A stretch of DNA of 64,000 bases, from assembly GCF_001426225.1 (NCBI RefSeq), contig NZ_LMRT01000001.1, positions 989,613 through 1,053,612 of the forward strand, read 5' to 3'. This document shows, piece after piece, positions 1-10,179 of this stretch; within the stretch, counting starts at the first letter, position 1, and every line of letters begins with the position of its first letter. Origin of the DNA: Allobosea sp. Leaf344 (GTDB taxonomy: Bacteria; Pseudomonadota; Alphaproteobacteria; Rhizobiales; Beijerinckiaceae). Below the pieces are notes generated by a model. The model saw only the letters and a list, made by a program, of their open reading frames with translations, ran no database searches and had not been told where the DNA came from. The translations under genes were made by a program, and so were the position numbers.

Positions 1-1181
1 TCGAAGGGCACGGGGATGATGTAGTCGCGGCCATAGCGCGGGCGCGAGCCCTGATAGGCGGCGGCGACCTCGTCGGGCACGTCCTCGCGCGCCAGCAGGG
101 CCAAAGCCTCGGCCGCCGCGATCTTCATCTCCATGTTGATCGTGTTGGCGCGGACGTCGAGGGCGCCGCGGAAGATGTAGGGAAAACCCAGGACGTTGTT
201 GACCTGGTTCGGATAATCCGAGCGGCCCGTCGCCATGATCGCGTCGTCGCGCACCGCATGGACCTCTTCCGGCGTGATCTCGGGATCCGGATTGGCCATG
301 GCGAAGATGATCGGGTTCGCGGCCATGGACGCGACCATTTCCGGCGTCACGGCTCCCTTCTGGGAGAGGCCGAAGAAGGCGTCGGCGCCCTCCAGCGCCT
401 GGGCGAGCGTGCGCCGGTCGGTCACCGCGGCATGGGCGGATTTCCACTGGTTCATGCCCTCGGTGCGGCCCTGGTAGATCACGCCCTTGGTGTCGCAGAG
501 GATGACGTTGTCCGGCTTGAAGCCCATCGCCTTCAGCAGCTCGGTGCAGGCGATGGCGGCGGCGCCGGCCCCGTTGACCACGAGCCGCGTCGACTGGATG
601 TCGCGGCCGGTGAGGTCGAGCGCGTTGATCAGCCCGGCCGCGGCGATGATCGCGGTGCCGTGCTGGTCGTCATGGAAGACGGGGATGTCCATCAATTCGC
701 GCAGGCGCTGCTCGATGATGAAGCATTCCGGGGCCTTGATGTCCTCGAGATTGATGCCGCCGAAGGAGGGGCCGAGATACCGCACCGCGTCGACGAATTT
801 GTCGGCATCCTCGGTATCGACCTCGAGATCGATGGAATCGACGTCGGCGAAGCGCTTGAACAGCACCGACTTGCCCTCCATCACCGGCTTGGAGGCCAGC
901 GCGCCGAGATTGCCGAGGCCGAGAATGGCGGTGCCGTTGGTGATGACGGCGACGAGGTTCGAGCGCGTGGTGTAGTCATAGGCCTTGGACGGATCTTCCG
1001 CGATCGCCAGCACCGGCACCGCGACGCCCGGGGAATAGGCGAGCGAGAGATCGCGCTGCGTCGCCATCGGCTTGGTCGGGATGATCTCGAGCTTGCCCGG
1101 CCGCCCCTGCGAATGGAACAGCAACGCCTCCTGGTCCGTGAAGGTCGGGCGGGCGTGTTTGATCGGCGGGCGGTCGGTCAT
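1..1181 (-). CDS. maeB: NADP-dependent malic enzyme (MaeB type), 3' part cut off by the window edge
   Basis: Oxidatively decarboxylates malate to pyruvate in the cytoplasm. Translating the minus strand from the ATG at 1181 gives 393 codons without a stop, running off the left edge. The protein begins [14 protein letters not shown] and contains the malic-enzyme stretches [46 protein letters not shown] and DDQHGTAI, then the NAD(P)-binding loop [12 protein letters not shown] and [10 protein letters not shown]. Family members of this type are about 750-770 residues with a C-terminal phosphotransacetylase-like domain; that part would lie outside the window, so its presence cannot be judged. The neighbour upstream is a chemoreceptor gene on the same strand, 228 bp away. 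Identification is secure; cofactor preference is inferred from the subfamily. Confidence 0.93.
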   Translation of the reverse strand, partial: MTDRPPIKHARPTFTDQEALLFHSQGRPGKLEIIPTKPMATQRDLSLAYSPGVAVPVLAIAEDPSKAYDYTTRSNLVAVITNGTAILGLGNLGALASKPVMEGKSVLFKRFADVDSIDLEVDTEDADKFVDAVRYLGPSFGGINLEDIKAPECFIIEQRLRELMDIPVFHDDQHGTAIIAAAGLINALDLTGRDIQSTRLVVNGAGAAAIACTELLKAMGFKPDNVILCDTKGVIYQGRTEGMNQWKSAHAAVTDRRTLAQALEGADAFFGLSQKGAVTPEMVASMAANPIIFAMANPDPEITPEEVHAVRDDAIMATGRSDYPNQVNNVLGFPYIFRGALDVRANTINMEMKIAAAEALALLAREDVPDEVAAAYQGSRPRYGRDYIIPVPF

Positions 1182-1409
1182 CGAGAGGCTCTTCTTCGCG
1201 CGTTTCCAGGGCAGGCTGCCGCATGCGTCGCTGCGCGATGGCGGCGGTGTTCTTGGGGCCGCCCGGAGCTTTCGTCCCGGCTTCCCGCGGTCGGCGACCA
1301 TAGGCAAGCCCCCGGCGCGCCACAAGTGACGCGACGCCCGGCCGCCATGCGGCGCGAGGGGAGGACGCGCCCGGCCGGCGGCGCGGGGGCGGGCCGTGCG
1401 GGCAATGGG

Positions 1410-3245
1410 TCAGAGGCGGCCGCGGACGCTGCGGACGAAGTCCCCGACATAGCGATCCAGCGCCACGGTCTGCTCGCTGACGCGGCTGCTCGCCTCGACG
1501 ACGCGGGCCGCGGCCTCGCCGGTCAGCCGCGCCTCGCCGCTGACCGAGCCGACGCTCAAGGTGACGCTGCCCGTGCTGCCGGCGACGGCCTGGGCATCGG
1601 CTGCGATGGCGGAGGCGATGCCGGCCTGGCGGCTGACGACGTCGGCGACGATGCCGGCCGTATCCTCGATCGTCGTCATGGTGTGCTCGATATGGGCCAC
1701 GGCTTCCGAGGCGGTGGCGGTGGCGGAGCGGATTTCCTGCAACGTGTCGGAGATGTCGCGCGTCGCCTTCTGGGTCTGTTCCGCCAGGTTCTTGACCTCG
1801 CCCGCCACCACGGCGAAGCCGCGCCCGGCCGCCCCGGCCCGCGCCGCCTCGATCGTCGCGTTCAGCGCCAGGAGATTGGTGCGCTGGGCGATCTCGGCGA
1901 TGAAGGCGAGCACGGTGCTGACCTTGTCGGCGGCCTCCTTCAGCCCGGTGACGTCGCGGCGCGTGCTGCGGACATAGCTCGCCGCCTCGCCCACCGTCGT
2001 CGCGGCCAGGCTGGTCTGGCGCGTCAGCTCGCGGATCGAGGCGTGGATCTCCTCGGCGGCGACGGCGACGCTGACCACGCGCTTCGACGCCGCTTCCGCC
2101 TCGCGCGTCACGTCGCTGGCGCGCAGGCTGGTCTTGTCGGCGCTGGCCGCGAGCTGGTTGGCGGCATCATGCATGGCGAGGGTCGATTCGCCGGCGGCCT
2201 GCAGCGCCTTGCCGACGGTGAGCTCGAGCTGGTTGGCGAGCTCCTCCAGCGCGAGCCTGCGCCGGCTCTGCTCCTCCCGCTGCTGGGTTTCGAGCAGCCT
2301 CTCCGAGGTGACGTCGCTCAAAATCCCGTCCCAGCAGATCGAGCCGTCGGGCAGGAGCCGCGCGGCGGCATCGCCGCGGATCCAGCGGGTGGTGCCGTCA
2401 TCGAGCTGATGCCGGGCTTCGAAGCGCCAATCCTCGAGGCTGCGGCTCTTGCGGATCCGCTCGGTCGTCGCATCCAGCCGCGCCCGGTCCTCGGGGTGCA
2501 TCCAGCGCAGCCAGCAAGACGGGTCGCGGGCGACCGCCTCGGCCGTGATCGGGAGCAGCTTCTCGATGCCGCCATGGATGAAGCGATAGGAGATCCGCCC
2601 GTCCGGCTTCATGGTCTTGCGGAACAGCGCGCCGGGCGCATTGGCGGCGAAGGTCTCGAGCTGGCGCCGCGCCTCCATCCGCTCCTGATCGGTGCTGATG
2701 ACGAACCCCACCAGCACGGCGGCGAGCATCGAAATCGTCAGGGCCAACGGCGCGGCCGTGCTGGTCGCCAGCGTCCAGGCCAGCGCCCGGTCGCCCAGCA
2801 AAGACAGCATCAGCAGCGGCACGATGCCGGCCACCATGCCGAGGACGGCATGGTCGCGCAGCCGCGCCAGCCGCCGCTCCCCGCGTAGATGCAGCCGGTA
2901 GGCACAGCCGGCGCCGGCGCAGAGCAGGATGCCGACGACCCCCGATACGACCCCCTCGCCGCCGAGCCCGATCCGCAGCGCCGCCAGCGCAGCGGCGGTG
3001 ATCAGCGCCGTGACCGGCCCTCCCAGCGGGCCGGCGAGCACCGTCACCACATTGCGCGCATCGACGAAGACACCCTCCTTGACGATCAAGGGGTCAAGCA
3101 TGCTGATGCAGCCTCCCGCAGCGAAGATCAGCCCGATGACGATCTGTCTCAGCAAGTGCCGCTGGCCGAGATATTGTGACGCGAGCGGAACCAGCACCGC
3201 CGCGATCAACAGATAGGAGAGGCTACGCAACAGTTCGATCAGCAT
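1410..3245 (-). CDS. Methyl-accepting chemotaxis protein with LytS-type 5-TM sensor and PAS domain
   Basis: Transmembrane chemoreceptor of 611 residues. The first ~190 residues form about five to six hydrophobic helices with the 5TMR-LYT pattern ([20 protein letters not shown], then [16 protein letters not shown]), instead of the usual periplasmic ligand-binding loop. A PAS domain of the PAS_3 kind follows at ~205-320 ([20 protein letters not shown]). The coiled-coil signalling domain occupies ~400-590, with the hairpin tip [20 protein letters not shown] that contacts CheA and CheW. I see no HAMP motif between PAS and the signalling part. The start at 3245 is the first ATG and sits at the N-terminal helix. 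It is divergent from mutS, with a 218 bp gap. Ligand unknown; a membrane or energy-state sensor is a guess from domain content. Confidence 0.9.
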   Translation of the reverse strand: MLIELLRSLSYLLIAAVLVPLASQYLGQRHLLRQIVIGLIFAAGGCISMLDPLIVKEGVFVDARNVVTVLAGPLGGPVTALITAAALAALRIGLGGEGVVSGVVGILLCAGAGCAYRLHLRGERRLARLRDHAVLGMVAGIVPLLMLSLLGDRALAWTLATSTAAPLALTISMLAAVLVGFVISTDQERMEARRQLETFAANAPGALFRKTMKPDGRISYRFIHGGIEKLLPITAEAVARDPSCWLRWMHPEDRARLDATTERIRKSRSLEDWRFEARHQLDDGTTRWIRGDAAARLLPDGSICWDGILSDVTSERLLETQQREEQSRRRLALEELANQLELTVGKALQAAGESTLAMHDAANQLAASADKTSLRASDVTREAEAASKRVVSVAVAAEEIHASIRELTRQTSLAATTVGEAASYVRSTRRDVTGLKEAADKVSTVLAFIAEIAQRTNLLALNATIEAARAGAAGRGFAVVAGEVKNLAEQTQKATRDISDTLQEIRSATATASEAVAHIEHTMTTIEDTAGIVADVVSRQAGIASAIAADAQAVAGSTGSVTLSVGSVSGEARLTGEAAARVVEASSRVSEQTVALDRYVGDFVRSVRGRL

Positions 3246-3307
3246 GGAGATGCGAACACGAATAGACTCCTCGGCGTCGAATCAACCTCCTCTTAAGGCA
3301 GAATGCT

Positions 3308-3335
3308 TTGACAAAGACTAAATCATCAGTATCTC
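3308..3335 (+). promoter_or_regulatory. Possible sigma70 promoter upstream of mutS
   Basis: A consensus -35 hexamer TTGACA lies at 3308-3313 in an AT-richer patch of the intergenic region. A weak -10 (TATCTC, 3330-3335) follows after 16 bp. It points toward mutS, about 130 bp upstream of its likely start. The -10 match is poor, so this is tentative. Confidence 0.3.
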
Positions 3336-3463
3336 TTAACTGACCCTTGGTCGTTCGGCCTAGTCCGAATGGCAGCATCGCATGGTCGCGCCTGTGGGTG
3401 ACCGGCCTCGCGGGCCGCGAATCGGGTTCCTGACGGGAGCCGGCTGGGGTAGCGTCCGCGCCG

Positions 3464-6235
3464 ATGCACGGCTTCAGCGACACAGGATCGGACGCCACCG
3501 GACAGGGCGCAGCCACGCCCGATCCAGGCCGCGCCACGCCCGATGCAGGCCGCGCCGCGAGCGATCAAGGCCGCGTCACGCCGATGATGGCGCAATATAT
3601 CGAGATCAAGGCCGCCAATCCCGATTGCCTGCTGTTCTACCGGATGGGCGATTTCTACGAGCTCTTCTTCGGCGACGCCGAAATCGCCTCGCGGACGCTC
3701 GGCATCGTGCTGACCAAGCGCGGCAAGCATCTCGGCGAGGACATCGCGATGTGCGGCGTGCCCGTCGACCGGGCCGATGATTATCTGCAGCGCCTGATCG
3801 CCGCCGGCCACCGCGTCGCCGTGTGCGAGCAGACCGAGGACCCGGCGGAAGCGCGCAAGCGGGGCGGCAAATCCGTGGTCCGGCGCGACGTCGTCCGGCT
3901 GGTGACGCCGGGCACGATCACCGAGGAGCGGCTGCTGGAACCCGGCCGGGCGAGCCTGCTGCTGGCGCTGGCCCGGCGCCGGTCGAGCGATTCCGCCGCG
4001 CTCTACGGGCTCGCCGCGATCGACATCTCGACCGGCCGCTTCACCGTGATGGAAGCGCCGCAGGACCGGCTGGCAATCGAATTCGCACGGCTGGAGCCGC
4101 GCGAGATCATCTGCCCCGACGCCATCCATGACGATCCGGAGCTGAAGGCCTTCTGGAAGGAGGTGGCGCTGCCGGTCACGCCGCTGGCCCGTGAGGGGCT
4201 CGATGCCGCCTCGGCGGAGCGGCGGCTGCGGGAGTTTTTCGGGGTCGCGACGCTCGATGCCTTCGGCAGCTTTTCGCGGGCCGAGATCGCGGCCGCCGGG
4301 GCGGCGCTCGCCTATGTCGAGCGCACCCAGTTCGGCGCGCGGCCGAGCCTGTCGCCCCCGGTGCGCGACGGCGGCGGCACGACCATGCTGATCGACGCCG
4401 CCACCCGCGCCAATCTCGAGCTGACGCGGACGCTGGGCGGGGAGCGCACCGGCAGCCTGCTGGCCGCGATCGACCGAACGGTGACGCCGGGCGGAGCCCG
4501 CTTGCTGGCCGAAAGGCTGGCCGGGCCGCTGACCGACGCCGCCGCGATCGTCGCGCGGCAGGACGCGGTCGCGCTGCTGGTCGGCGAGGTGGCGCTGCGC
4601 GAGGCGCTGCAGGCGGCGCTGGCCCGCGTGCCGGACGTGGCGCGGGCCCTGTCCCGGCTGGCGCTCGACCGTGGCGGCCCGCGCGATCTCGCGGCGCTGG
4701 GGGCCGGGCTCGACGCCGCCCGCGAGATCGGCGAGCGGCTCGCCGCGCGGGAGGCGCTGCCGGCCGCGCTGCGCGAGGCGGCGGAGGCGCTGGCGCAGGC
4801 CGACCCTGCGCTGCCGCGCCTGCTGAACGAGGCGCTCGCGGAGGAGCTGCCGCTGAACCGCCGCGACGGCCGCTTCCTGCGCGAGGGCTTTGATCCGGCG
4901 CTGGACGAGCTACGGCTGCTCCAGATCGATTCGCGCAAGGTGATCGCGCAGCTCCAGGCCCGCTACGCCGCCGAGACCGGCTGCCGCACGCTGCGCATCA
5001 AGCATAATGCGATGCTCGGCTATTTCGTGGAGGTGCCTCAGGCCGTCGGCGAGAGCTTCCTGCGCGAGCCCTGGCGCGAGGTCTTCGTGCATCGCCAGAC
5101 CATGTCGGACGCGATGCGCTTCTCCTCGGTAGAGCTCGGCGAGCTCGAGGCGAAGATCGCCTCGGCCGCCGACCGGGCGCTGAAGCTGGAATTGGCGGTG
5201 TTCGCGGAGCTGCGCGACGCGGTGCTGGCGCAGGCCGAGCCGATCAAGCAGGCCGCCCAGGCGCTGGCCGCGATCGACGTGGCGGCCGGGCTCGCCGGGC
5301 TCGCCGCCGGCGCGGGCTGGACGCGGCCGCTGATCGACGACAGCGCCGTGTTCCGCATCACCGGCGGCCGCCACCCGGTGGTCGAGGCCGCGTTGAAGCG
5401 CGAGGGGCGGCCCTTTGTCGCCAACGACACCGAGCTCTCGCCGCCGGACCAGGCGCAGGGCGGCCGCATCTGCCTGATCACCGGCCCCAACATGGCCGGC
5501 AAATCGACCTTCCTGCGGCAGAACGCGCTGATCGCCGTGCTGGCCCAGATGGGCGCCTATGTCCCGGCCGAATCCGCGCATATCGGCATCGTCGACCGGC
5601 TGTTCTCGCGCGTCGGTGCGGCGGATGATCTGGCCCGCGGGCGTTCGACCTTCATGGTCGAGATGGTCGAGACGGCCGCCATCCTCAACCAGGCCGGGCC
5701 GCGCGCTCTGGTGATCCTGGACGAGATCGGCCGTGGTACCGCGACCTTCGACGGGCTCTCGATCGCCTGGGCCGCGATCGAGCATCTGCACGAGGTCAAT
5801 CGCTGCCGCAGCCTGTTCGCGACGCATTATCACGAGCTGACGGCGCTGGGCGACCGGCTGGCGCGGGTCAGCAACGCCACGGTCCGCGTCACCGAATGGA
5901 ATGGCGAGGTGATCTTCCTGCACGAGGTCGTGCCCGGCGCGGCCGACCGCTCCTACGGCATCCAGGTCGCCAAGCTCGCCGGCCTGCCGCCCGCCGTGGT
6001 CGAGCGGGCGCGCGCCATTCTCGGCGAGCTCGAAAAGACCGAGCGCGAGAAGCCGGTCGCGTCGCTGGTCGACGACCTGCCGCTCTTCGCCGCGCCGCTG
6101 CGGAGGGCGGCCGCGCCGGCCGCGCCGGCCCCGGCCGAAGACGCGCTGCGCCAGGCGCTTTCCGGGCTGGATCTCGACGAGATGACGCCGCGCGCGGCGC
6201 TGGAGGCTCTCTACCGCCTGAAGGCGCTCGGCTGA
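3464..6235 (+). CDS. mutS: DNA mismatch repair protein MutS
   Basis: Recognises mismatches and loops and starts methyl-independent mismatch repair with MutL. 923 residues. The mismatch-binding domain I begins at [17 protein letters not shown] (residue ~38) and holds the Phe-x-Glu element in [15 protein letters not shown]. The connector, lever and clamp domains follow. The ATPase domain has Walker [14 protein letters not shown] near 674, Walker [16 protein letters not shown] and the THYHELTAL switch. The C-terminal tail ends in a helix ([18 protein letters not shown]) typical of the MutS dimer/tetramer region. I keep the upstream ATG at 3464 because homologues normally carry residues before the V-T-P-M-M motif. 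The next ATG is 3584, and no strong ribosome-binding site decides between them. The first 40 residues are low complexity (see the repeat at 3512). Confidence 0.97.
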   Translation: MHGFSDTGSDATGQGAATPDPGRATPDAGRAASDQGRVTPMMAQYIEIKAANPDCLLFYRMGDFYELFFGDAEIASRTLGIVLTKRGKHLGEDIAMCGVPVDRADDYLQRLIAAGHRVAVCEQTEDPAEARKRGGKSVVRRDVVRLVTPGTITEERLLEPGRASLLLALARRRSSDSAALYGLAAIDISTGRFTVMEAPQDRLAIEFARLEPREIICPDAIHDDPELKAFWKEVALPVTPLAREGLDAASAERRLREFFGVATLDAFGSFSRAEIAAAGAALAYVERTQFGARPSLSPPVRDGGGTTMLIDAATRANLELTRTLGGERTGSLLAAIDRTVTPGGARLLAERLAGPLTDAAAIVARQDAVALLVGEVALREALQAALARVPDVARALSRLALDRGGPRDLAALGAGLDAAREIGERLAAREALPAALREAAEALAQADPALPRLLNEALAEELPLNRRDGRFLREGFDPALDELRLLQIDSRKVIAQLQARYAAETGCRTLRIKHNAMLGYFVEVPQAVGESFLREPWREVFVHRQTMSDAMRFSSVELGELEAKIASAADRALKLELAVFAELRDAVLAQAEPIKQAAQALAAIDVAAGLAGLAAGAGWTRPLIDDSAVFRITGGRHPVVEAALKREGRPFVANDTELSPPDQAQGGRICLITGPNMAGKSTFLRQNALIAVLAQMGAYVPAESAHIGIVDRLFSRVGAADDLARGRSTFMVEMVETAAILNQAGPRALVILDEIGRGTATFDGLSIAWAAIEHLHEVNRCRSLFATHYHELTALGDRLARVSNATVRVTEWNGEVIFLHEVVPGAADRSYGIQVAKLAGLPPAVVERARAILGELEKTEREKPVASLVDDLPLFAAPLRRAAAPAAPAPAEDALRQALSGLDLDEMTPRAALEALYRLKALG
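3512..3574 (+). repeat. Three tandem 21-bp repeats in the 5' end of mutS
   Basis: Units at 3512-3532, 3533-3553 and 3554-3574. The first two differ at one base; the third is more diverged. In frame they encode [14 protein letters not shown] and AASDQGR, a 7-residue repeat just before the conserved MutS N-terminus. The repeat keeps the reading frame, so copy-number change would alter only the tail length. Confidence 0.85.
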
Positions 6236-6319
6236 GTCGGGATCCGGCCGTCGAAGCACGGCCGCTCGTCATGCGGCGTCCGGGCTCGCCAGCCCCACTG
6301 CCGCGCCGGCGGCGCGGGC

Positions 6320-7177
6320 TCAGCCGATCCGGCGGATGCTGGTGATCGCGCCGAAGCTCTTGGCCGCGATCCGGTCGCGGGCGACGCGCAGCGGCTCGCG
6401 CATCACCGTCATCGTATAGGCGGTGGCGTGCAGCAGCGTCTCCGCGTCGGTCATGATGCCGACATGGCCCTTCCAGAACACCAGATCGCCGCGCTGCAGC
6501 CCGGCCAGGCTCTCGTCGACATCCAGCGCGCGGCCCAGCGCCGCCTCCTGGAGATCGGTATCGCGCGGGGCGGCGATGCCGGCGGAGGCCAGCGCCAGCT
6601 GCGTCAGCCCCGAGCAATCCAGCCCGAGGCTGGTCTTTCCGCCCCAGAGATAGGGCACATGCAGGAAACGCTCGGCCACGGCGACGAAATCGGGCTCGGC
6701 GCTGTCCAACGGCGCGAGATGGGCGGCGATGACATGGCCGCCATCGGCGAGAACGAGGAACTCGTCGACCGCGCCCGTCACCGCGACCCGCGCGCCGATC
6801 GACAGCGCCTCGAGCGGCGGCAGCTTCATCGAGCGGCCGGGATAGACGAAGGTCCTGAGCGCGCTGACCCGGTGGGTCGGCGCCGGCGCCTGCGCGCGCA
6901 GGGCCGTGTCCGGGAGGTAGCCGACATAGCCGTCGAGCGCGAGCTGCACCCAGGCCCAGCCCTCGAAACGCTCATAGACCTGCACCGCCTCGCCGCGCAG
7001 CGCCTCGGTGTCGAGCGGCGCGTCGGGCCGCGGTTCCCGCCGCAGCGCCGCCGAGGGCGCCACGACGAAGCCGGGCTCGGGGTCGGCGAAGGCCCGCGCC
7101 TCCACCTGTCCGCGCAAATGGCTGGCGGCGAGATCGGCGCGTGCCGGGGTGAGGCGGGGATCGAGAATCAGGGTCAT
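6320..7177 (-). CDS. NlpC/P60 family cysteine peptidase with SH3-like domains
   Basis: 285-residue putative peptidoglycan endopeptidase. Residues ~20-170 look like two bacterial SH3 domains (FVVAPSAALRREPRPDAPLD... and FVYPGRSMKLPPLEALSIG), which in this family bind cell-wall peptide. The NlpC/P60 domain fills the C-terminal 120 residues. The catalytic Cys is in GLDCSGLTQLALASAGI, the catalytic His in GHVGIMTDAETLLHA, and an LPYLWGG-like entry appears as VPYLWGGKTSLG. No clear signal peptide: the start MTLILDPRLTPARADLAASH is not hydrophobic. It is 29 bp downstream of the marR-type gene and on the same strand as the leucyl aminopeptidase, an arrangement common in alphaproteobacteria. Substrate specificity is not shown by the sequence. 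Confidence 0.88.
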   Translation of the reverse strand: MTLILDPRLTPARADLAASHLRGQVEARAFADPEPGFVVAPSAALRREPRPDAPLDTEALRGEAVQVYERFEGWAWVQLALDGYVGYLPDTALRAQAPAPTHRVSALRTFVYPGRSMKLPPLEALSIGARVAVTGAVDEFLVLADGGHVIAAHLAPLDSAEPDFVAVAERFLHVPYLWGGKTSLGLDCSGLTQLALASAGIAAPRDTDLQEAALGRALDVDESLAGLQRGDLVFWKGHVGIMTDAETLLHATAYTMTVMREPLRVARDRIAAKSFGAITSIRRIG

Positions 7178-7206
7178 GGCGGCAATCTAGCGGGTGGCCG
7201 GCGGGC

Positions 7207-7560
7207 TTACGAGCCGCCGATCTCGCGGGCATGGTCGGTGATCAGATCGGCCAGCCGCTCCACGGCGAGAGCGCCGGCCACGGTGCGCTGGATCACGACG
7301 TTGCGGCGGTCGAACTCGTCGCGCTTGCGCGTCACCAGCCCGAGCTTGCCCATGGTGTCGAGGGCGCGGGTGACCACGGGCTTTGTCACGCCGAGCTGCT
7401 GGGCCAGCCCCCGCACCGTATGCGGCGGCAGTTCGAGATAGATGGTGAGCAGGATCGCGGTCTGGCGTGCGGAGAGATCCGCCTGCCCGTCTCGGACGAG
7501 ATCGAGATGCACCTGCCGCCAGAGCTTGAGCGCCTGGGACGGCCTGATCTCCAAGGGCAT
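7207..7560 (-). CDS. MarR-family transcriptional regulator
   Basis: 117-residue winged-helix protein. The recognition-helix region reads TVRGLAQQLGVTKPVVTRAL and the wing KLGLVTRKRDEFDRRNVVIQ, both typical of MarR proteins. The N-terminus (LKLWRQVHLDLVRDGQADLSARQTA) is short, so the dimerisation helices are smaller than usual; MarR members are mostly 140-160 residues. The gene lies between the leucyl aminopeptidase (79 bp upstream) and the NlpC/P60 gene (29 bp downstream), all on the minus strand. A palindrome immediately upstream may be its own operator. Effector and targets unknown. Confidence 0.82.
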   Translation of the reverse strand: MPLEIRPSQALKLWRQVHLDLVRDGQADLSARQTAILLTIYLELPPHTVRGLAQQLGVTKPVVTRALDTMGKLGLVTRKRDEFDRRNVVIQRTVAGALAVERLADLITDHAREIGGS

Positions 7561-7579
7561 GATGACGGATCCCGATCGT

Positions 7580-7591
7580 TACGGGTCCGTA
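7580..7591. promoter_or_regulatory. Palindrome upstream of the MarR-type gene
   Basis: TACGG-GT-CCGTA, 20 bp upstream of the start codon at 7560. The size and place fit an autoregulatory MarR operator, but no second copy was located and no family consensus is matched. Confidence 0.3.
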
Positions 7592-7638
7592 TCATTACCG
7601 GCGGGGGCGCGGCGCGCAATCGCCGTCGTGCAACAGGC

Positions 7639-9039
7639 TTAACCGGCCCGCTTCGCCTGCGCCGGATAGAACTGCCTGGCGAGCGCATAGACCAGCCGCG
7701 CCGCCTGGCACTCGCCGCCCACCGGCCGTCCCGGCCCCGCCGTCGGCACCCAGCCGTAAATGTCGAAATGCGCGTAGGAGCGCGCCTTCTCCACGAAGCG
7801 GTTCAGGAACAGCGCCGCCGTCACCGAGCCGGCCATGCCGCCGCTCGAGACATGGTTGACGTCGGCGATCTTGGAGTCGAGCAGCGCGTCATAGGGCGGC
7901 CAGAGCGGCATCCGCCAAACCGGATCATTGACCGCCATGCCGATCCGCATGATCTCCTGGGCGAGCCCGTCATCATGGGTGTAGCAGGGCGGCAGCTCCG
8001 GCCCCAGCGCGACGCGGGCCGCCCCGGTCAGGGTGGCGAAGTCGACCAGCAGTTCCGGCTCCTCCTCATCGGCCAGGGCCAGCGCATCGGCCAGGATCAG
8101 GCGGCCCTCGGCGTCGGTATTGCCGATCTCGACGGAGAGGCCCTTGCGGCTTTGCAGCACGTCGCCCGGGCGAAAGGCCGTCCCCGAGACCGCATTCTCC
8201 ACCGCCGGCACCAGCAGGCGCAGGCGCACGGGCAGCCCGGCCAGCATGATCATCCGCGCCGCGGCGATCGCGGAAGCGGCGCCGCCCATATCCTTCTTCA
8301 TCAGCAGCATCGAGGCGTCAGGCTTGAGGTTCAGCCCGCCGGTGTCGAAAGCGACGCCCTTGCCGACCAGCGTGACCTTGGGATGGGACGCGTCGCCCCA
8401 GACCAGATCGACCAGCCGCGGCGCGCGCGGCGAGGCGCGCCCCACGGCGTGGATCATCGGGAAATTGCGGGCCAGCAGATCGTCGCCGACGATGCTGACC
8501 ACCGTGGCGTCGCATTCCCGGCCGAGCTCGCGGATCGCGGCCTCGATTTCCGCCGGGCCGAGATCATTGGCCGGGGTGTTGATCAGATCGCGGGCCAGCA
8601 TCACCGAGCCGGCGATGGCGGAGAGTTCGGCCGCGTCGACGCCCTCCGGCACGACCAGCCGCGCGACCGGCAGCGAGGGCTTGCGATACCGGTCGAAGCG
8701 ATAGCCCTGCAGCAGCCAGGCCAGCACCGCCGAGGCGGGATCGTCGATCTCCCCGCGCAGCGCGTAATCGCCCGCCGGCAGCAGGGCCGCGAGCCGCCCC
8801 GGCGCGAAGGGGTCGCGGCGACGGGCGTCACGCCCCTCGACCCCCAGCAGCACCGCGGCGATGGAGCCGGAGGCGTCGGGCAGCACGAGATGCTGCCCCG
8901 GTCTGGCGTTGAAGCCCTGGGCCAGCGCGAAGTTGCGGCCTTCCGCCTGCAGCTTCCCCTGCAGCTCGGGCCAGCCGGCCCTGGACACGACATGCAGCGG
9001 AATGGCGGCGGGAGCGGCGGCGGTAAGGAGGCTGTGCAC
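7639..9039 (-). CDS. Leucyl aminopeptidase family protein (peptidase M17)
   Basis: 466-residue cytosolic metallo-aminopeptidase that releases N-terminal residues from peptides. The M17 signature NTDAEGRLILADALALA is intact and supplies metal ligands. The other metal/catalytic block VGKGVAFDTGGLNLKPDASM, followed by MKKDMGGAA, is also intact. The N-terminal ~160 residues are the poorly conserved macro-like domain. Length fits the PepB-like alphaproteobacterial branch (450-500). The start at 9039 is followed by MHSLLTAAAPAAIPLHVV. It is divergent from the TPR lipoprotein gene, with a 114 bp gap. Confidence 0.93.
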   Translation of the reverse strand: MHSLLTAAAPAAIPLHVVSRAGWPELQGKLQAEGRNFALAQGFNARPGQHLVLPDASGSIAAVLLGVEGRDARRRDPFAPGRLAALLPAGDYALRGEIDDPASAVLAWLLQGYRFDRYRKPSLPVARLVVPEGVDAAELSAIAGSVMLARDLINTPANDLGPAEIEAAIRELGRECDATVVSIVGDDLLARNFPMIHAVGRASPRAPRLVDLVWGDASHPKVTLVGKGVAFDTGGLNLKPDASMLLMKKDMGGAASAIAAARMIMLAGLPVRLRLLVPAVENAVSGTAFRPGDVLQSRKGLSVEIGNTDAEGRLILADALALADEEEPELLVDFATLTGAARVALGPELPPCYTHDDGLAQEIMRIGMAVNDPVWRMPLWPPYDALLDSKIADVNHVSSGGMAGSVTAALFLNRFVEKARSYAHFDIYGWVPTAGPGRPVGGECQAARLVYALARQFYPAQAKRAG

Positions 9040-9153
9040 GTGCGAAACGAACCATCTGGAGGGGCGGCGGTCGGGCCGGTTAAGAATGCGTTAGGGTTAA
9101 CGTTTTATCACCGGGGTCACCAGAACTTCCAATGCTGCGAGGCTATTCGCGTC

Positions 9154-10032
9154 ATGTCATCCCGCTCGTCAGCCGCGTGCGCCCCCGCCTCCACCCCGCG
9201 CCCTCGCCTGCGGGCCGTGCTACTCGCAGCGGCCGGCCTCGCCGCGCTGGCGGGAGCGGGCTGCCAGAGCCGGGCCGGGCTCGGCGACATCACCGGCTCG
9301 ATCGGCCGCAGCGCCGTCACGCAGCCGCAGAGCAAGAGCGAATGGGCGGCCGAGAGCGAGCGCTGGGGCAAGCGCTACGACGCCAATCCGCGCGAGCGCG
9401 ACGCGGCGTTCTATTATGCGCGGGCGCTCCGCGCCCAGGACCAGAACGCCCAGGCCCTGGCGATCCTGCAGAAGGCCGTGCTGGTCCACAGCAACGATCT
9501 CGAAATGCTCGGCGCCTATGGCCGCTCGCTGGCCGAGAACGGCCGGCTGAAGGAGGCCGAGGACGTGCTGTCCCGGGCGCATTCGCCGGAGCGGCCGGAT
9601 TGGCGCGTGCTGTCGGCGCAGGGCACGGTGGCCGACCAGCTCGGCGACAATGCCCGCGCACAGCAGCTCTACCAGGCGGCGCTGAAGCTGGCGCCGGGCG
9701 AGCCGACGGTGATGTCCAATCTCGGGCTGTCGCTGGCGCTGTCCAAGCAATTGCCGGAAGCCGAGCGGGTGCTCAAGGAGGCCAACGCCTCCGGGCGCGG
9801 CGATGCGCGCATCCGCCAGAATCTCGTGCTGGTGCTGGGGCTGCAGGGCCGCTTCGCCGAGGCCGAAACGCTCGCCCGCCAGGATCAGAGCCCGGCCGAG
9901 GCGGCCGCCACGGTCGCCTATCTCAAGCGCAGCGTCAGCCAGCAGAACAGCTGGGACCTGCTCAAGGCGGGCGGCAAGGCGCGCGGCGCGCAGCCGTCCC
10001 AGGCCCAGGCGCAGGCGGCCGTCGAGGGCTAG
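9154..10032 (+). CDS. tadD: TadD-like tetratricopeptide lipoprotein of the Flp-pilus system
   Basis: 292 residues. An N-terminal signal peptide ends in a lipobox (AAGLAALAGAGCQS), so the mature protein should be a lipidated periplasmic/outer-membrane protein. Four to five TPR-like helices follow (AFYYARALRAQDQNAQALAI, LEMLGAYGRSLAENGRLKEA, ARAQQLYQAALKLAPGEPTV). TadD proteins of this kind help assemble the secretin of tight-adherence pili. The ATG at 9154 was chosen because it starts just before the signal peptide; the open frame extends far upstream over the antisense aminopeptidase. It is convergent with tadC, leaving 147 bp. The tail is Gln/Ala rich (QPSQAQAQAAVEG). The gene name is by similarity of layout and could differ. 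Confidence 0.82.
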   Translation: MSSRSSAACAPASTPRPRLRAVLLAAAGLAALAGAGCQSRAGLGDITGSIGRSAVTQPQSKSEWAAESERWGKRYDANPRERDAAFYYARALRAQDQNAQALAILQKAVLVHSNDLEMLGAYGRSLAENGRLKEAEDVLSRAHSPERPDWRVLSAQGTVADQLGDNARAQQLYQAALKLAPGEPTVMSNLGLSLALSKQLPEAERVLKEANASGRGDARIRQNLVLVLGLQGRFAEAETLARQDQSPAEAAATVAYLKRSVSQQNSWDLLKAGGKARGAQPSQAQAQAAVEG

Positions 10033-10179
10033 GCTCGCCCGTCCAGCGGGTCGGCGGAGCCGGCCCGCCTCGCCTGCCAGAAGATTTCAGATTCTCGAAA
10101 TTGATTGGCCGGATCGGCCGCGAGCGCGCGCCGGCGACGGCGCGTGGTCATCGCCGCACGTCGGGCGCGGCGCGGGCCG

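Noticed and set aside
258..2888. 876-codon open frame on the plus strand across the malic enzyme and chemoreceptor genes
   Set aside because: Composition is Arg/Gly/Asp-rich low-complexity typical of an antisense shadow in GC-rich DNA; both genes beneath it are clear on the minus strand.
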